From Planctomycetota bacterium (GTDB lineage: Bacteria; Planctomycetota; Planctomycetia; Gemmatales; Gemmataceae), in assembly GCA_016872595.1 (NCBI GenBank), contig VGZJ01000019.1, positions 1 to 39,161 of the forward strand: 39,161 bases of DNA, read 5' to 3'. A program made the position numbers and the translations under genes. How positions within the stretch are numbered: position 1 is the first letter of the stretch; every line of letters starts with the position of its first letter. The notes under the pieces are model-generated. The model searched no databases. It saw only the letters and a program-made list of their open reading frames with translations, and was not told where the DNA came from. This document shows positions 23,674-35,350 of this stretch, piece after piece.

Positions 23674-25242
23674 CTAGCCGCGCGGGTCTGGGACGTAGCC
23701 GGTCACGGTGACGGGTTCGAGCGCTTCGATCTCGGCGTCCGGCATGAGCTCGATCATCGCGCGGACAATCTCCTCGCGGATCGTGAGGAACGCGGCCCCG
23801 GCCACCGGGTCGAACTGGCGTCCCAGTTGCCGCTCCACTTCGCCGAACGCCCACGCCGGCGGCTTGCCCTTCTTGTTCTCGTGGTAAGGTCGGTTCGAGG
23901 TCATGGCATCGAAGGCGTCGGCCACGGCGACGATGCGCGCCAGCAGCGGGGTCTCCTCGCCGCGCAGCCGGTCCGGGTAGCCGGTGCCGTCCCAGCGCTC
24001 GTGGTGGTTCCGTACGATGGGGATGATCGGGGCCATCTCGGGCACCGGCTCCAGAATCTCGGCCCCCAGCTTCGCGTGCGTCTGCATGATCGCGTACTCC
24101 TCCGCGGTCAGGCGGCCGGGTTTGCGCAGGATCGCGTCGTCGATGCCGATCTTGCCGATGTCGTGGAGCGGTCCGCCGATCTTGATGAGGTCGATCTGGT
24201 CGTCCGGCAGTTCCAGCTTTTCCGCCAGCATCGTGGCGTAGCGGGTCACGCGCTGGGTGTGGTTGCCGGTGTAGTCGTCTCGCAGTTCGACCGCCTGCGC
24301 GAGCACCGAGACGGTGCGCAGGAACTGGTCCTTCTGGCGGCGCAGCAGTTGCGCGGCTTCGATGGCCGCGGAGACGTGGGCGGCCAGCGCATCGGCCAAG
24401 TGCAGGTCGTCTTCGGTGAACGGGTTCTGCCAAAATCTGCGGTCGAGGTGCAGGACGCCAAGGCGCTTTCGCGGGGTGCGTAGCAGCACGCACATCACGC
24501 TCGCCATCGCGCCGTCGGCAATGCTCTGCGTCACCTTCGTCTCGTCGTCCGCGGTCAACGTGCTGTACAACAGCGAGACCCCGCTCGCGAAGCAGCGGTT
24601 GGTGAGCTTCTTCGAGTAGTGGAACCGGCCGGGCGGTTCGCCCTGCCCGACGGCGAGCGCCCGAAGTCGCATCTTCGGGTCCGGGCCGTCGCTCTCGGCC
24701 AGCACGATCGCGCCGCGCTGCGCTTCCAGAACGCTGACCGCGTCGTTGAGCACCGCGTCGAGGAGTTGGTCCTCGCTCGTCATGTTGACGAAGTGGTTAC
24801 CGGCTCGGAGGAGCGCGAACAGTTGCTCGCCGGCGCGCGGCATGTGATTGCGGTCGAAGGCCAGCCGCCGCATCCCTTCTTCGAAGCTGGACTGCGTGGC
24901 GGCGATGACGTGCTGGTTCGACGGCGGGCCGTCGGGCGGCGCGTCGGTCATTTCAACGATCACGGCGACCTTGCCGAACTGGACGATGTCGCGCGCCTTG
25001 AGCGGCTGTTCGCCGGGCCCGATACGTACGCCGTTGACGTACGTCCCGTTCGTGCTCTCAAGGTCGCGGACGTGCCAGCCGTCGTCGCCGTGGCGCACCT
25101 CGGCGTGCCGGCGGCTGACGGAACTGTCGTCGAGTACGATTTCGAGCGACGCGAGGCGGCCGGCGCGTAGAATCGTATCCGATTCCCACACCTGCCCTTT
25201 CACGTCGCCACTGATGCCGCGAAGACGTAGGGGACGTTTCAC
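23674..25242 (-). CDS. FHA-GAF-HD-GYP signalling protein
   Basis: A 522-residue cytoplasmic protein read from GTG at 25242, with AGGAG seven bases upstream; a start at 25311 would add 23 unrelated residues. An FHA domain (about 22-92) has LDDSSVSRRHAEV and RDLESTNGTYVNG, the phosphothreonine-binding loops. A GAF-like sensor domain (about 160-300) follows. The HD-GYP domain (about 312-517) has HDIGKIGIDD at 360 and HHERWDGTGYPDRL at 413, with ARIVAVADAFDAMTSNRPYH, all the metal and substrate residues. HD-GYP enzymes break down cyclic di-GMP. FHA on the same chain implies control by a Ser/Thr kinase, a common theme in planctomycetes. A promoter-like TTGACC-N16-TACATC lies upstream. Confidence 0.9.
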   Translation of the reverse strand: MKRPLRLRGISGDVKGQVWESDTILRAGRLASLEIVLDDSSVSRRHAEVRHGDDGWHVRDLESTNGTYVNGVRIGPGEQPLKARDIVQFGKVAVIVEMTDAPPDGPPSNQHVIAATQSSFEEGMRRLAFDRNHMPRAGEQLFALLRAGNHFVNMTSEDQLLDAVLNDAVSVLEAQRGAIVLAESDGPDPKMRLRALAVGQGEPPGRFHYSKKLTNRCFASGVSLLYSTLTADDETKVTQSIADGAMASVMCVLLRTPRKRLGVLHLDRRFWQNPFTEDDLHLADALAAHVSAAIEAAQLLRRQKDQFLRTVSVLAQAVELRDDYTGNHTQRVTRYATMLAEKLELPDDQIDLIKIGGPLHDIGKIGIDDAILRKPGRLTAEEYAIMQTHAKLGAEILEPVPEMAPIIPIVRNHHERWDGTGYPDRLRGEETPLLARIVAVADAFDAMTSNRPYHENKKGKPPAWAFGEVERQLGRQFDPVAGAAFLTIREEIVRAMIELMPDAEIEALEPVTVTGYVPDPRG

Positions 25243-25274
25243 GACCGGACTCCTGTGCCCGCGGTGCGCGTCCG

Positions 25275-25302
25275 GATGTATTGCGAATCGCGATTGGGTC
25301 AA
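25275..25302 (-). promoter_or_regulatory. Candidate promoter of the HD-GYP gene
   Basis: Read on the minus strand, TTGACC (25302-25297) is followed after 16 bases by TACATC (25280-25275). This lies about 35 bases before the GTG at 25242 and its AGGAG. Confidence 0.35.
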
Positions 25303-25448
25303 CTGTACCATGCGATAGACGCCGGTGCTGTCGGGAACCGTCGGAAAATCGTTCGGATATGCAGCGGCGATTGTGGCCCGTCCTGAACCAAGCGCCCGGC
25401 TCGCACCCGAAGCGTTCGCTTGGGCGGTTTGGGCAGATTCAACCGATT

Positions 25449-28823
<3,375 letters not shown>

Positions 28824-28950
28824 GGAGCTATGGTATGGCCGCAGGGCGGACTAACTTGCGGCCGGGCAAATGAGCGCGTTATTTGCGATTGTCGAACCAA
28901 CACGCCCGTCAGCTCCCACACGCGGCGTGATTCGTTGTTGAGACAATACT

Positions 28951-29250
28951 ATGACAACCGAAGAACGACTTCGGCGCGCTGCGCGCGAGGCATAGAGCCT
29001 GCTCGATCAGCTGTACTCTGTCGGCGACCCTCCACCGGGAAGCGCGGTCGACCAAGCGGGACTGCGCGACGGGTTCGCCATCGTCGATGACTACCTCACT
29101 CACGGCGAAGTTGGCGTGGCCTTTGAACACCTGCTTTACATGATCTACGAGCCTTCGCTGCCCCTATCTCCAGCGACGGTTGCAGCGGTATATGAGGTCG
29201 CCACCGTACTGGGGATGTCACAAGAGTTTATTAGACGTTTCCCCGACTAA
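28951..29250 (+). pseudogene. MafI-like immunity protein gene with in-frame TAG
   Basis: One hundred codons from ATG to TAA, interrupted by TAG at codon 15 (28993-28995). The reading is MTTEERLRRAAREA-stop-SLLDQLYSVGD, then DGFAIVDDYLTHGEVGVAFE and HLLYMIYEPSLPLS. The HGE..VAFEHLLYMIYE..LPLS pattern recalls MafI-type immunity proteins that protect from polymorphic toxins. A CAG-to-TAG change would explain the break. No good restart codon follows soon after. No matching toxin gene is nearby. Family assignment is tentative. Confidence 0.5.
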
Positions 29251-29303
29251 CTCTGCCGGAACAGGTTCCACTGGACAGTGTAAGCGAATCGGGTGGCCGT
29301 ATC

Positions 29304-29531
29304 TTGCCGACACTAGAACAGCTCGGAATCGCTCGACACACCGTCGCCGAGCGGCTGGCGCTGGTTCAAGAAATCTTTCACAGCGTGGCCGCCGAGCAGC
29401 CACCATCGCCCCTCTCGGATGCCAAACGGCATGAGCTACACCGCCGCCTCGCGGACCACCTTACGAACCCGGACGATGTGGTGCCGTGGGAGTAGATCAA
29501 GGCCGGAGCGCTGGCCCGGTGGCAGAAGTGA
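29304..29531 (+). pseudogene. Addiction-module antitoxin (TIGR02574-like), C-terminally truncated by TAG
   Basis: A TTG start (29304, with GGTGG upstream) opens LPTLEQLGIARHTVAERLAL, then VQEIFHSVAAEQPPSPLSDA and ELHRRLADHLTNPDDVVPWE, the whole pattern of the short antitoxins that accompany ParE/RelE toxins. A TAG at 29493-29495 ends it at 63 residues. Beyond the stop, the same frame gives IKAGALARWQK and TGA, which is how family members normally end. So the stop removes about 11 residues that belong to the toxin-binding tail. The 63-residue product may still bind DNA. The original TGA overlaps the toxin start (GTGA). Confidence 0.65.
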
Positions 29532-29614
29532 GTACCCCGGTCGCGTTTCGGCGCGTCGCGCGAGCCGAGTTCGACGCGGCCGGAGACTAGTACGAGGCCC
29601 GTCGCCCCGTTTGA
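29528..29614 (+). pseudogene. ParE/RelE-type toxin, truncated remnant
   Basis: GTG at 29528 overlaps the original antitoxin end by the usual GTGA. It reads STPVAFRRVARAEFDAAGD, then TAG (29588-29590), then YEARRPV and TGA. ParE-family toxins have W at the stop position (the ..WYEARRPG.. motif), so TGG-to-TAG is the likely mutation. After RRP the homology ends. In another frame, 29604-29699 encodes an unrelated tail (PFERIVHNRGPISDLTRL, then TNSLKEVGLTDE), so the toxin's last ~70 residues have been replaced. It cannot be active. Confidence 0.6.
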
Positions 29615-29699
29615 GCGCATCGTTCACAACCGCGGTCCTATCAGTGACCTGACACGCCTCACGAATTCGCTAAAGGAAGTTGGCCTGACCGACGAGTAA
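29604..29699 (+). other. Remnant of an unknown coding sequence
   Basis: A 31-codon open stretch ends in TAA (APFERIVHNRG, then PISDLTRLTNSLKEVGLTDE). It has the composition of a real protein C-terminus but no start codon and no known family. It may be the 3' end of a gene brought in by the rearrangement that cut the toxin. The remaining bases to 29844 hold only a small palindrome, TACCCAAATGGGTA (29782-29795), which could be an operator for the CotH gene. Confidence 0.35.
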
Positions 29700-29844
29700 C
29701 CGCCTGCGCGCATCGGCGCGCGCCGAATGCCTCACTTCCGCCACTCGCGAGCGTCCTGCCGCTTTCTTCACGACGCTCTCATACCCAAATGGGTACACTT
29801 CTTTCCTTCATCTCAGCTACACACGGCATCGCGGGTGATTCGCC

Positions 29845-31251
29845 ATGTACCGATTCTTCTTCGCGACGGTCGCGCTGGTTGCCGCGGCACTGGGTGGCAC
29901 GAGTGCCGAGAGGGTCGCCGAGAAGAAGGCGGTCCCGGGCGAGCGCTTGTTCGGCACTGGGAAGGTTGTCGCGCTCGACCTGAAGATGACCGAGAAGCAG
30001 TTCGCGGCGCTCGCGCCGGCCGGCGGCGGGAAGTTCGGGCCGCCCGGCTTCGGCCCGCAGCGCAAGCAACCCGAAGGCACGCACCGCAACACCTTCGGCG
30101 TCGATTTCCCGTGGTCACAGGGCGAACTCGCCTTCGACGGCACCACGTACAAGGACATCGGTGTGCGCTACAAGGGCAACTACACGTACATGGCGACGGC
30201 GCAGTCGCTCAAGAAGTCCATCAAGTTCGACCTGAACCGAACCGTCGAAGGACAGAAGCTCGACGGATTGACGATGCTCAACCTGAACTGCGGCGTCAGC
30301 GACCCGACGAAGGCGCGCGAGGCACTGTCGTTCGCGTTCTTCCGCGACGCCGGCGTGCCCGCCTCGCGCACCGCGTTCGGCGAACTGTCGCTGACCGTGC
30401 CCGGCAAGTACGACAAGGAACTGGTCGGTGTGTACACGCTGGTCGAACAGGTCAACAAGGGCTTCCTCAAGCGCCACTTCAAGGACGGCAGCGGGATGCT
30501 GCTCAAGCCCGAAGGGTTGCAGGGCGGGCCTGCGTACATGGGCACGACGTGGAAGGCCTACGAGGACCGCTACAAGCCCGACAGCCCGCCGACCGACGAG
30601 CAGAAGAAGCGCCTCATCGACTTCACGAAGATCGTCAGCAACGCGACCGATGCAGAGTTTGCGAAGGACATCGGCGCGTTCCTCGACATCGATGCGTTCC
30701 TGCGCTTCATCGCGGCCAACGCCCTGCTCTCCAACCTCGATAGCTACCTCGGCTACGGACACAACTACTACCTGTACCTCGTGCCGGGTACGAACAAGTT
30801 CGTGTACATCCCGTGGGACTTGGACCTGTCGCTCGCGACGTGGCCCGCGGTCGGCACGCCGGAACAGCTTGTAGAACTGAGCCTCGCACACCCGCACGCG
30901 GGGCAGAACAAGCTCATCGACCGGCTGTTCGCGATCAAGGAGCACAAGGACCGCTACTTCGCAATCATCAAGGAACTGACCGCGGCGACATTCACCAAGA
31001 AGAAACTAACAGAAAACCTCGACGCCATCGAGAAGGCCGTGAAGGAGCCGCTGGCGCGGGAAGCGAAGGCAGTGGCCGCGCGCAAGGAGCCGCGCGGCGG
31101 GGGCGGGTTCGGCGGCGGGGCGTTCGGCCAGTCGATGCCGCCGCGCCGGTTCATCGACAAGCGCCTGCAATCGGTCGAGGCGCAACTCGCCGGCAAGGGC
31201 ACCGGCTTCGAGCCGAAGGCGTTCGCGTTCGGCCCGCCGAAGAAGCCGTAG
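29845..31251 (+). CDS. CotH family protein, exported
   Basis: A 468-residue protein with a signal peptide (MYRFFFATVALVAAALGGTSA). CotH proteins are atypical kinases, first described in spore coats, and are frequent in planctomycetes. The hallmarks are present: ERLFGTGKVVALDLKMTEKQF near the start, FPWSQGELAFDGTTYKDIGV and RYKGNY, KSIKFDLNR with the likely nucleotide-contacting lysine, LNLNCGVSDPTKAREALSF, then LSNLDSYLGYGHNYYLYLVP and FVYIPWDLDLSLA, the metal-binding aspartates. A Gly-rich stretch (about 412-430) precedes the end. Substrate is unknown. It is followed by a REP-like element and then a DUF1549 protein. Confidence 0.88.
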   Translation: MYRFFFATVALVAAALGGTSAERVAEKKAVPGERLFGTGKVVALDLKMTEKQFAALAPAGGGKFGPPGFGPQRKQPEGTHRNTFGVDFPWSQGELAFDGTTYKDIGVRYKGNYTYMATAQSLKKSIKFDLNRTVEGQKLDGLTMLNLNCGVSDPTKAREALSFAFFRDAGVPASRTAFGELSLTVPGKYDKELVGVYTLVEQVNKGFLKRHFKDGSGMLLKPEGLQGGPAYMGTTWKAYEDRYKPDSPPTDEQKKRLIDFTKIVSNATDAEFAKDIGAFLDIDAFLRFIAANALLSNLDSYLGYGHNYYLYLVPGTNKFVYIPWDLDLSLATWPAVGTPEQLVELSLAHPHAGQNKLIDRLFAIKEHKDRYFAIIKELTAATFTKKKLTENLDAIEKAVKEPLAREAKAVAARKEPRGGGGFGGGAFGQSMPPRRFIDKRLQSVEAQLAGKGTGFEPKAFAFGPPKKP

Positions 31252-31255
31252 TCTT

Positions 31256-31325
31256 CTGTAGCCGGCCTCAGTGAGGCCGGAGTGATACGCCTCGTATAAC
31301 CCGGCCTCACTGAGGCCGGCTACAG
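31256..31325. repeat. 70-bp REP-like double hairpin
   Basis: Exact 25-base inverted repeats (31256-31280 and 31301-31325), each also a hairpin (CCGGCCTCAGTGAGGCCGG), enclose a 20-base spacer. It follows the CotH stop by four bases. The copy at 14226-14297 has the same ends and layout but lies in a coding region. Confidence 0.9.
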
Positions 31326-31362
31326 AGTGAAGCGGTCGCGCGTCGCACTCGGAGAACTCACC

Positions 31363-33870
31363 ATGTCCCGGTTCCGTGGCCCTCTGATCGCGCTCGCCGC
31401 GCTCGTAGGTACCGGCGCGCCCACCGTCGGCGCGGACGACAAGCCGCCCAGCGCCGAGGGCGCGGCGTTCTTCGAGAAGAAGATTCGCCCCGTACTAGTG
31501 GCCGAGTGCTACGCCTGCCACTCGTCCGAACCCGGGAAGAAGGCCCGCGGCGGGCTGGTGCTCGACACGCGCGACGGGACACGCAAGGGCGGCGATTCCG
31601 GCGCGGTGATCGTACCCGGCGACCCGGCCCGCAGCCCGCTCGTTCAGGCTCTCAAGCACGGCGACGCGAAGACCGCGATGCCGCCCAAGAAGAAGCTCGA
31701 CGCGGACGTGGTGCGCGACTTCGAGGAGTGGGTGCGAATCGGCGCGCCCGACCCGCGCGGCGCGAGGGCCGCGGGCAAGTACATCGACATCGAGGAGGGC
31801 CGCAAGCACTGGGCCTATCAGCCGCCCAAGAAGCCCGTGGCCCCACAGGTGAAGAACGCCGCTTGGCCGCGCACCGAGATCGACCGCTTTGTGTTGGAGG
31901 GGCTTGAGGCGAAGGGGCTGACGCCGGTCGCGGACGCCGACCGCCGCGCGCTGATCCGCCGCGTCACCTTCGACCTGACCGGCCTGCCGCCGACCGCGGC
32001 CGAGGTGAGCGCGTTCGTGGAGGACGCCGCGCCGGACGCCTTCGAGAAGGTCGTGGACCGCTTGCTCGCGTCGCCGCGGTTCGGCGAGAAGTGGGCCCGC
32101 CACTGGCTCGACGTGGCCCGCTTCGCCGAGAGCACCGGCAAGACGGTGAACTTCAACTACCCCCACGCGTGGCGCTACCGCGACTACGTCATCGCCGCGT
32201 TCAACGCCGACAAGCCCTACGACCAGTTCGTGAAGGAGCAACTCGCCGGTGACCTGATGCCGACCGACGACGCGAAGCGGCGCGCCGAGCGCCTCGTCGC
32301 CACCGGGTTCCTCGCCATCGGGCCGAAGACGCTGAACGAGCGCAACGGCCTCAAGTTCGAGTTGGACATCGTGGACGAGCAAATCGACGTGACGACGCAC
32401 GCGTTCCTCGGCGTCACGGCGGCGTGCGCGCGGTGCCACGACCACAAGTTCGACCCGATCCCGCAGGCCGACTACTACGCGCTCGCCGGCATCTTCCGCA
32501 GCACGGAAACCTGTTACGGTACGGTGCGCTACATCAACGCCCAGCGCCAAAGCCCTCTGGTCGTGCTGCCGAAGGAGGCGAGCGCCGCGGTCGCGCGCCT
32601 GACAGACACCGAGCGCAAGCGGATCGAAGACCAGATCAAGAGCGTGCGCGACAACATCGCCAAGCTGAAAGACCCGACGCAGCAGTTCCTCACGTCCGGG
32701 CAGTTGTCGCTGTTGCAGGCGCGGCTAGACGCCTACGACGGAGACGGGAACCCGAAACTGGTGGCGATGGGTGTGCGCGACCGGCCGGCACGCGCCGAGG
32801 CCGCGCCGCCGAAGGGCGGGTTCGCCGGGTTCACCTACAACGGCTCGCGCGTGATCGGCGACAGCCCGGTCTTCGCGCGCGGAGAGCACGACCAGCCGGG
32901 TACCGCGCGCGTCCCGCGCGGCACGCTCCAAGTAATGACGGCCGCGCCGCTTAAGGTTCCCGCCGGCACCAGCGGGCGGCTCGAACTCGCGGAGTGGATC
33001 GCGAGCACGCGGAACCCGCTGACCGCGCGCGTGATGGTCAACCGCGTCTGGCTCCAGTTGTTCGGCCGCGGGCTAGTGCCGAGCGCCGACGACTTCGGTA
33101 TGGCCGGTCGCCGCCCTACACACCCGGAACTGCTCGACCACCTCGCGCTCGCCTTCGTGGACAACGGTTGGAGCACGAAGAAGCTCATCCGCTCCGTGGT
33201 AACGAGTCGCGTCTACCAACTCGGCTCGGTGGCGAACAAGGCGGCGCTAGAGATCGACCCCGAGAACGCGCGGCTGTGGCGCGTGTCGCCCCGCCGCCTC
33301 GACGCCGAGAGCCTGCGCGACGCGCTCCTCACGGTGAGCGACCAACTCGACACGACGGCTCCGACCGGCTCAGTGGTCGCGCGGGCCGGCGAAGGCCCGG
33401 TGGCGCGTTTCGGCGGGGGTGGCGAACCGATCGGCGCGGCGGCGAACGACCCGCGGAACCGGCACCGCTCGGTTTACCTGCCCGTCGTGCGCGACAACCT
33501 GCCCGAAGCGCTCGCGCTGTTCGACGCGGCCGACCCCGCGCTCATCACCAGCGACCGGCCGCGCACCACGGTTCCCGCGCAAGGGCTGTTCCTGATGAAC
33601 AGCGCGTTCGTGCTGCGCGCCGCCGACGCCGCGGCCGACGTGCTACTCAAGGGCACCGCGACCGAGGGCGAGCGGGTCCGCGCCGCGTTCCTGCGGTTCT
33701 ACGGCCGCCCGCCGACGGATAAGGAGCAGACCGGCTCAGCTGCGTTCCTGAAGGCGTACCGCGCGCAACTCGCGACGGACCGCGTGCCCGCGGCGCAGCA
33801 CGAGCGCGAGAGCTGGAGCGCGTTCTGCCAAGCGCTCTTCGCCAGTGCCGAGTTCCAGTACCGGAAGTGA
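31363..33870 (+). CDS. PSCyt1-DUF1549-DUF1553 protein, exported
   Basis: An 835-residue protein of a family nearly diagnostic for planctomycetes and relatives. GGAGA eight bases upstream supports the ATG at 31363. A signal peptide (to about residue 24) is followed by the cytochrome-like PSCyt1 module: FFEKKIRPVLVAECYACHSS with CxxCH at 49-53, and GGDSGAVIVPGDPARSPL. DUF1549 follows (EIDRFVLEGLEAKGL, RRVTFDLTGLPPTAAEV, HWLDVARFAEST), with a second CARCHDHKFDPI in its end. DUF1553 closes (ASTRNPLTARVMVNRVWLQLFGRGLV, SPRRLDAESLRDALL, FLMNSAFVLRAA). These proteins are thought to act in polysaccharide or redox processes at the cell surface, but no activity is proven. The partner DUF1501 gene follows. 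Confidence 0.95.
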   Translation: MSRFRGPLIALAALVGTGAPTVGADDKPPSAEGAAFFEKKIRPVLVAECYACHSSEPGKKARGGLVLDTRDGTRKGGDSGAVIVPGDPARSPLVQALKHGDAKTAMPPKKKLDADVVRDFEEWVRIGAPDPRGARAAGKYIDIEEGRKHWAYQPPKKPVAPQVKNAAWPRTEIDRFVLEGLEAKGLTPVADADRRALIRRVTFDLTGLPPTAAEVSAFVEDAAPDAFEKVVDRLLASPRFGEKWARHWLDVARFAESTGKTVNFNYPHAWRYRDYVIAAFNADKPYDQFVKEQLAGDLMPTDDAKRRAERLVATGFLAIGPKTLNERNGLKFELDIVDEQIDVTTHAFLGVTAACARCHDHKFDPIPQADYYALAGIFRSTETCYGTVRYINAQRQSPLVVLPKEASAAVARLTDTERKRIEDQIKSVRDNIAKLKDPTQQFLTSGQLSLLQARLDAYDGDGNPKLVAMGVRDRPARAEAAPPKGGFAGFTYNGSRVIGDSPVFARGEHDQPGTARVPRGTLQVMTAAPLKVPAGTSGRLELAEWIASTRNPLTARVMVNRVWLQLFGRGLVPSADDFGMAGRRPTHPELLDHLALAFVDNGWSTKKLIRSVVTSRVYQLGSVANKAALEIDPENARLWRVSPRRLDAESLRDALLTVSDQLDTTAPTGSVVARAGEGPVARFGGGGEPIGAAANDPRNRHRSVYLPVVRDNLPEALALFDAADPALITSDRPRTTVPAQGLFLMNSAFVLRAADAAADVLLKGTATEGERVRAAFLRFYGRPPTDKEQTGSAAFLKAYRAQLATDRVPAAQHERESWSAFCQALFASAEFQYRK

Positions 33871-33885
33871 CCACCGTTGCGCCGC

Positions 33886-33910
33886 GCTCGCCCGCGGCTC
33901 GCAGCTAACG
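33886..33910 (+). repeat. Half-copy of the CTGTTAGCCG-type element
   Basis: GCTCGCCCGCGGCTCGCAGC and the next five bases match the right arm of the inverted repeat at 19157-19181 apart from a few changes. It lies in the 79-bp gap between the DUF1553 and DUF1501 genes. Confidence 0.55.
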
Positions 33911-33949
33911 GGACAAAGCGATTCTCGCCTACCACACAAGGCTTTCCCC

Positions 33950-35344
33950 ATGTTCTCGCGCCGCGCGCTGCTGAAGGGCACTTCGACGGGGTTCGGCTAC
34001 CTCGCGTTTGCCGCGCTCGCGCACCAGCAGGCCGCGCGCGGCGCGAACGGGCGCACGGACCCGCTCGCGCCCAAGAAGCCGCACTTCGCGCCAAAGGCCA
34101 AGCGCGTCATCTTCCTCTGTATGGAGGGCGCGCCGAGCCACCTCGACACGTTCGACTACAAGCCGAGGCTGAGCGCTGACGACGGCAAGGCGGCACCGGG
34201 GCGGTTCGCGGGGCGACTCATGGGGTCGCCCTTCAAGTTCGCCCAGCACGGCAAAAGTGGGCTGTGGATCAGTGACCTGTTCCCCGAAGTCGCGCGCCAC
34301 GCGGACAAGCTGTGCCTGCTCAACGGCATGCACACCGACCTGCCGAACCACGCGCAGGCGTACTTGCAGATGCACTGCGGCTTGTTCCAGTTCCCGCGGC
34401 CCAGCCTCGGCGCGTGGGTTCTGTACGGTCTCGGCAGCCCGAACGAGAACCTGCCGGGGTTCGTCACCATCGCCCCGCCGCCTACCAACGGCGGGTCCGC
34501 GAACTACGCCGCGTCGTTCCTCCCGGCCGTGTGTCAGGGCACTAAGATTAACCGCGGCACCGAGCAGGTGAGCAACCTGAAGAACGCGCGGCGCACGGCC
34601 GGCGCGCAGCGCGTGCAACTCGACTTCGTCCAAGACCTGAACCGCGCGACCGCGGACGCGCTCGGCGAAAGCCCGGAGATCGAGGGGCTGATTTCGTCCT
34701 ACGAGTTGGCCTTCCGGATGCAGGGCGAGTTGCCGAAGGTGCTCGACCTGAGCAAGGAATCGGCCGCGACGCTCAAGCTGTACGGGGCCGACGAGCGCGC
34801 CGGGGGCGGCACGGGTGGTGGCTTCGGCCCCGCGGCCGGCGGCCCGACGACCTTCGGCCGGCAGTGCCTTCTCGCGCGGCGCTTGGTCGAAGCCGGCGTG
34901 CGCTTCGTCGAAGTCACAATGGGCGGCTGGGACCACCACAGCGGCATCAAGTCCGCGCTCACCTCCAGTTGCCGCGCGATCGACAAGCCCATCGCCGGGT
35001 TGCTCGACGACCTACAGGCACGCGGGTTGCTCGACGACACGCTCGTGCTGTGGGGCGGCGAGTTCGGCCGCACCCCGCACGCGCAGGGCGACGGCCGCGA
35101 CCACAACAACAAGGGCTTCACGACGTGGATGGCGGGCGGCGGCGCGAAGGGCGGGTTCGCCCACGGCAGGACCGACGACCACGGCTTTGAAGCGGTCGAC
35201 GGCAAGGTTCACATGCACGACTGGCACGCCACGATCCTGCACCTGCTCGGCCTCGACCACGAGAAGCTGACGTACCGCTACGCCGGGCGCGACATGCGAC
35301 TGACCGACGTGAAGGGGAACGTGGTGAAGGCGGTCGTGGCGTAG
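33950..35344 (+). CDS. DUF1501 protein, exported (Tat-like signal)
   Basis: A 464-residue protein. The N-terminus MFSRRALLKGTSTGFGYLAF has a twin-arginine motif and a hydrophobic stretch ending AARGANG, so it is likely exported folded. DUF1501 proteins have an alkaline phosphatase/sulfatase-like fold. Seen here are VIFLCMEGAPSHLDTFDYKP at the start, LNGMHTDLPNHAQAYLQMHCG, TFGRQCLLARRLVEAGVRFV, TMGGWDHHSGI, LVLWGGEFGRTPHAQGDGRD, HNNKGFTTWMAGGG, and DWHATILHLLGLDH, with the Asp and His residues expected around two metal ions. It forms the usual pair with the DUF1549/1553 gene upstream. Activity is unproven in the family. It converges on the next gene with only six bases between the stops. Confidence 0.95.
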   Translation: MFSRRALLKGTSTGFGYLAFAALAHQQAARGANGRTDPLAPKKPHFAPKAKRVIFLCMEGAPSHLDTFDYKPRLSADDGKAAPGRFAGRLMGSPFKFAQHGKSGLWISDLFPEVARHADKLCLLNGMHTDLPNHAQAYLQMHCGLFQFPRPSLGAWVLYGLGSPNENLPGFVTIAPPPTNGGSANYAASFLPAVCQGTKINRGTEQVSNLKNARRTAGAQRVQLDFVQDLNRATADALGESPEIEGLISSYELAFRMQGELPKVLDLSKESAATLKLYGADERAGGGTGGGFGPAAGGPTTFGRQCLLARRLVEAGVRFVEVTMGGWDHHSGIKSALTSSCRAIDKPIAGLLDDLQARGLLDDTLVLWGGEFGRTPHAQGDGRDHNNKGFTTWMAGGGAKGGFAHGRTDDHGFEAVDGKVHMHDWHATILHLLGLDHEKLTYRYAGRDMRLTDVKGNVVKAVVA

Positions 35345-35350
35345 TGCGGG

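Noticed and set aside
28951-29614. Genome-wide TAG reassignment as explanation for the three in-frame TAG codons
   Set aside because: Several intact genes here end in TAG at the expected place (for example at 16803, 22991, 23520, 31251 and 35344), so TAG is a normal stop.
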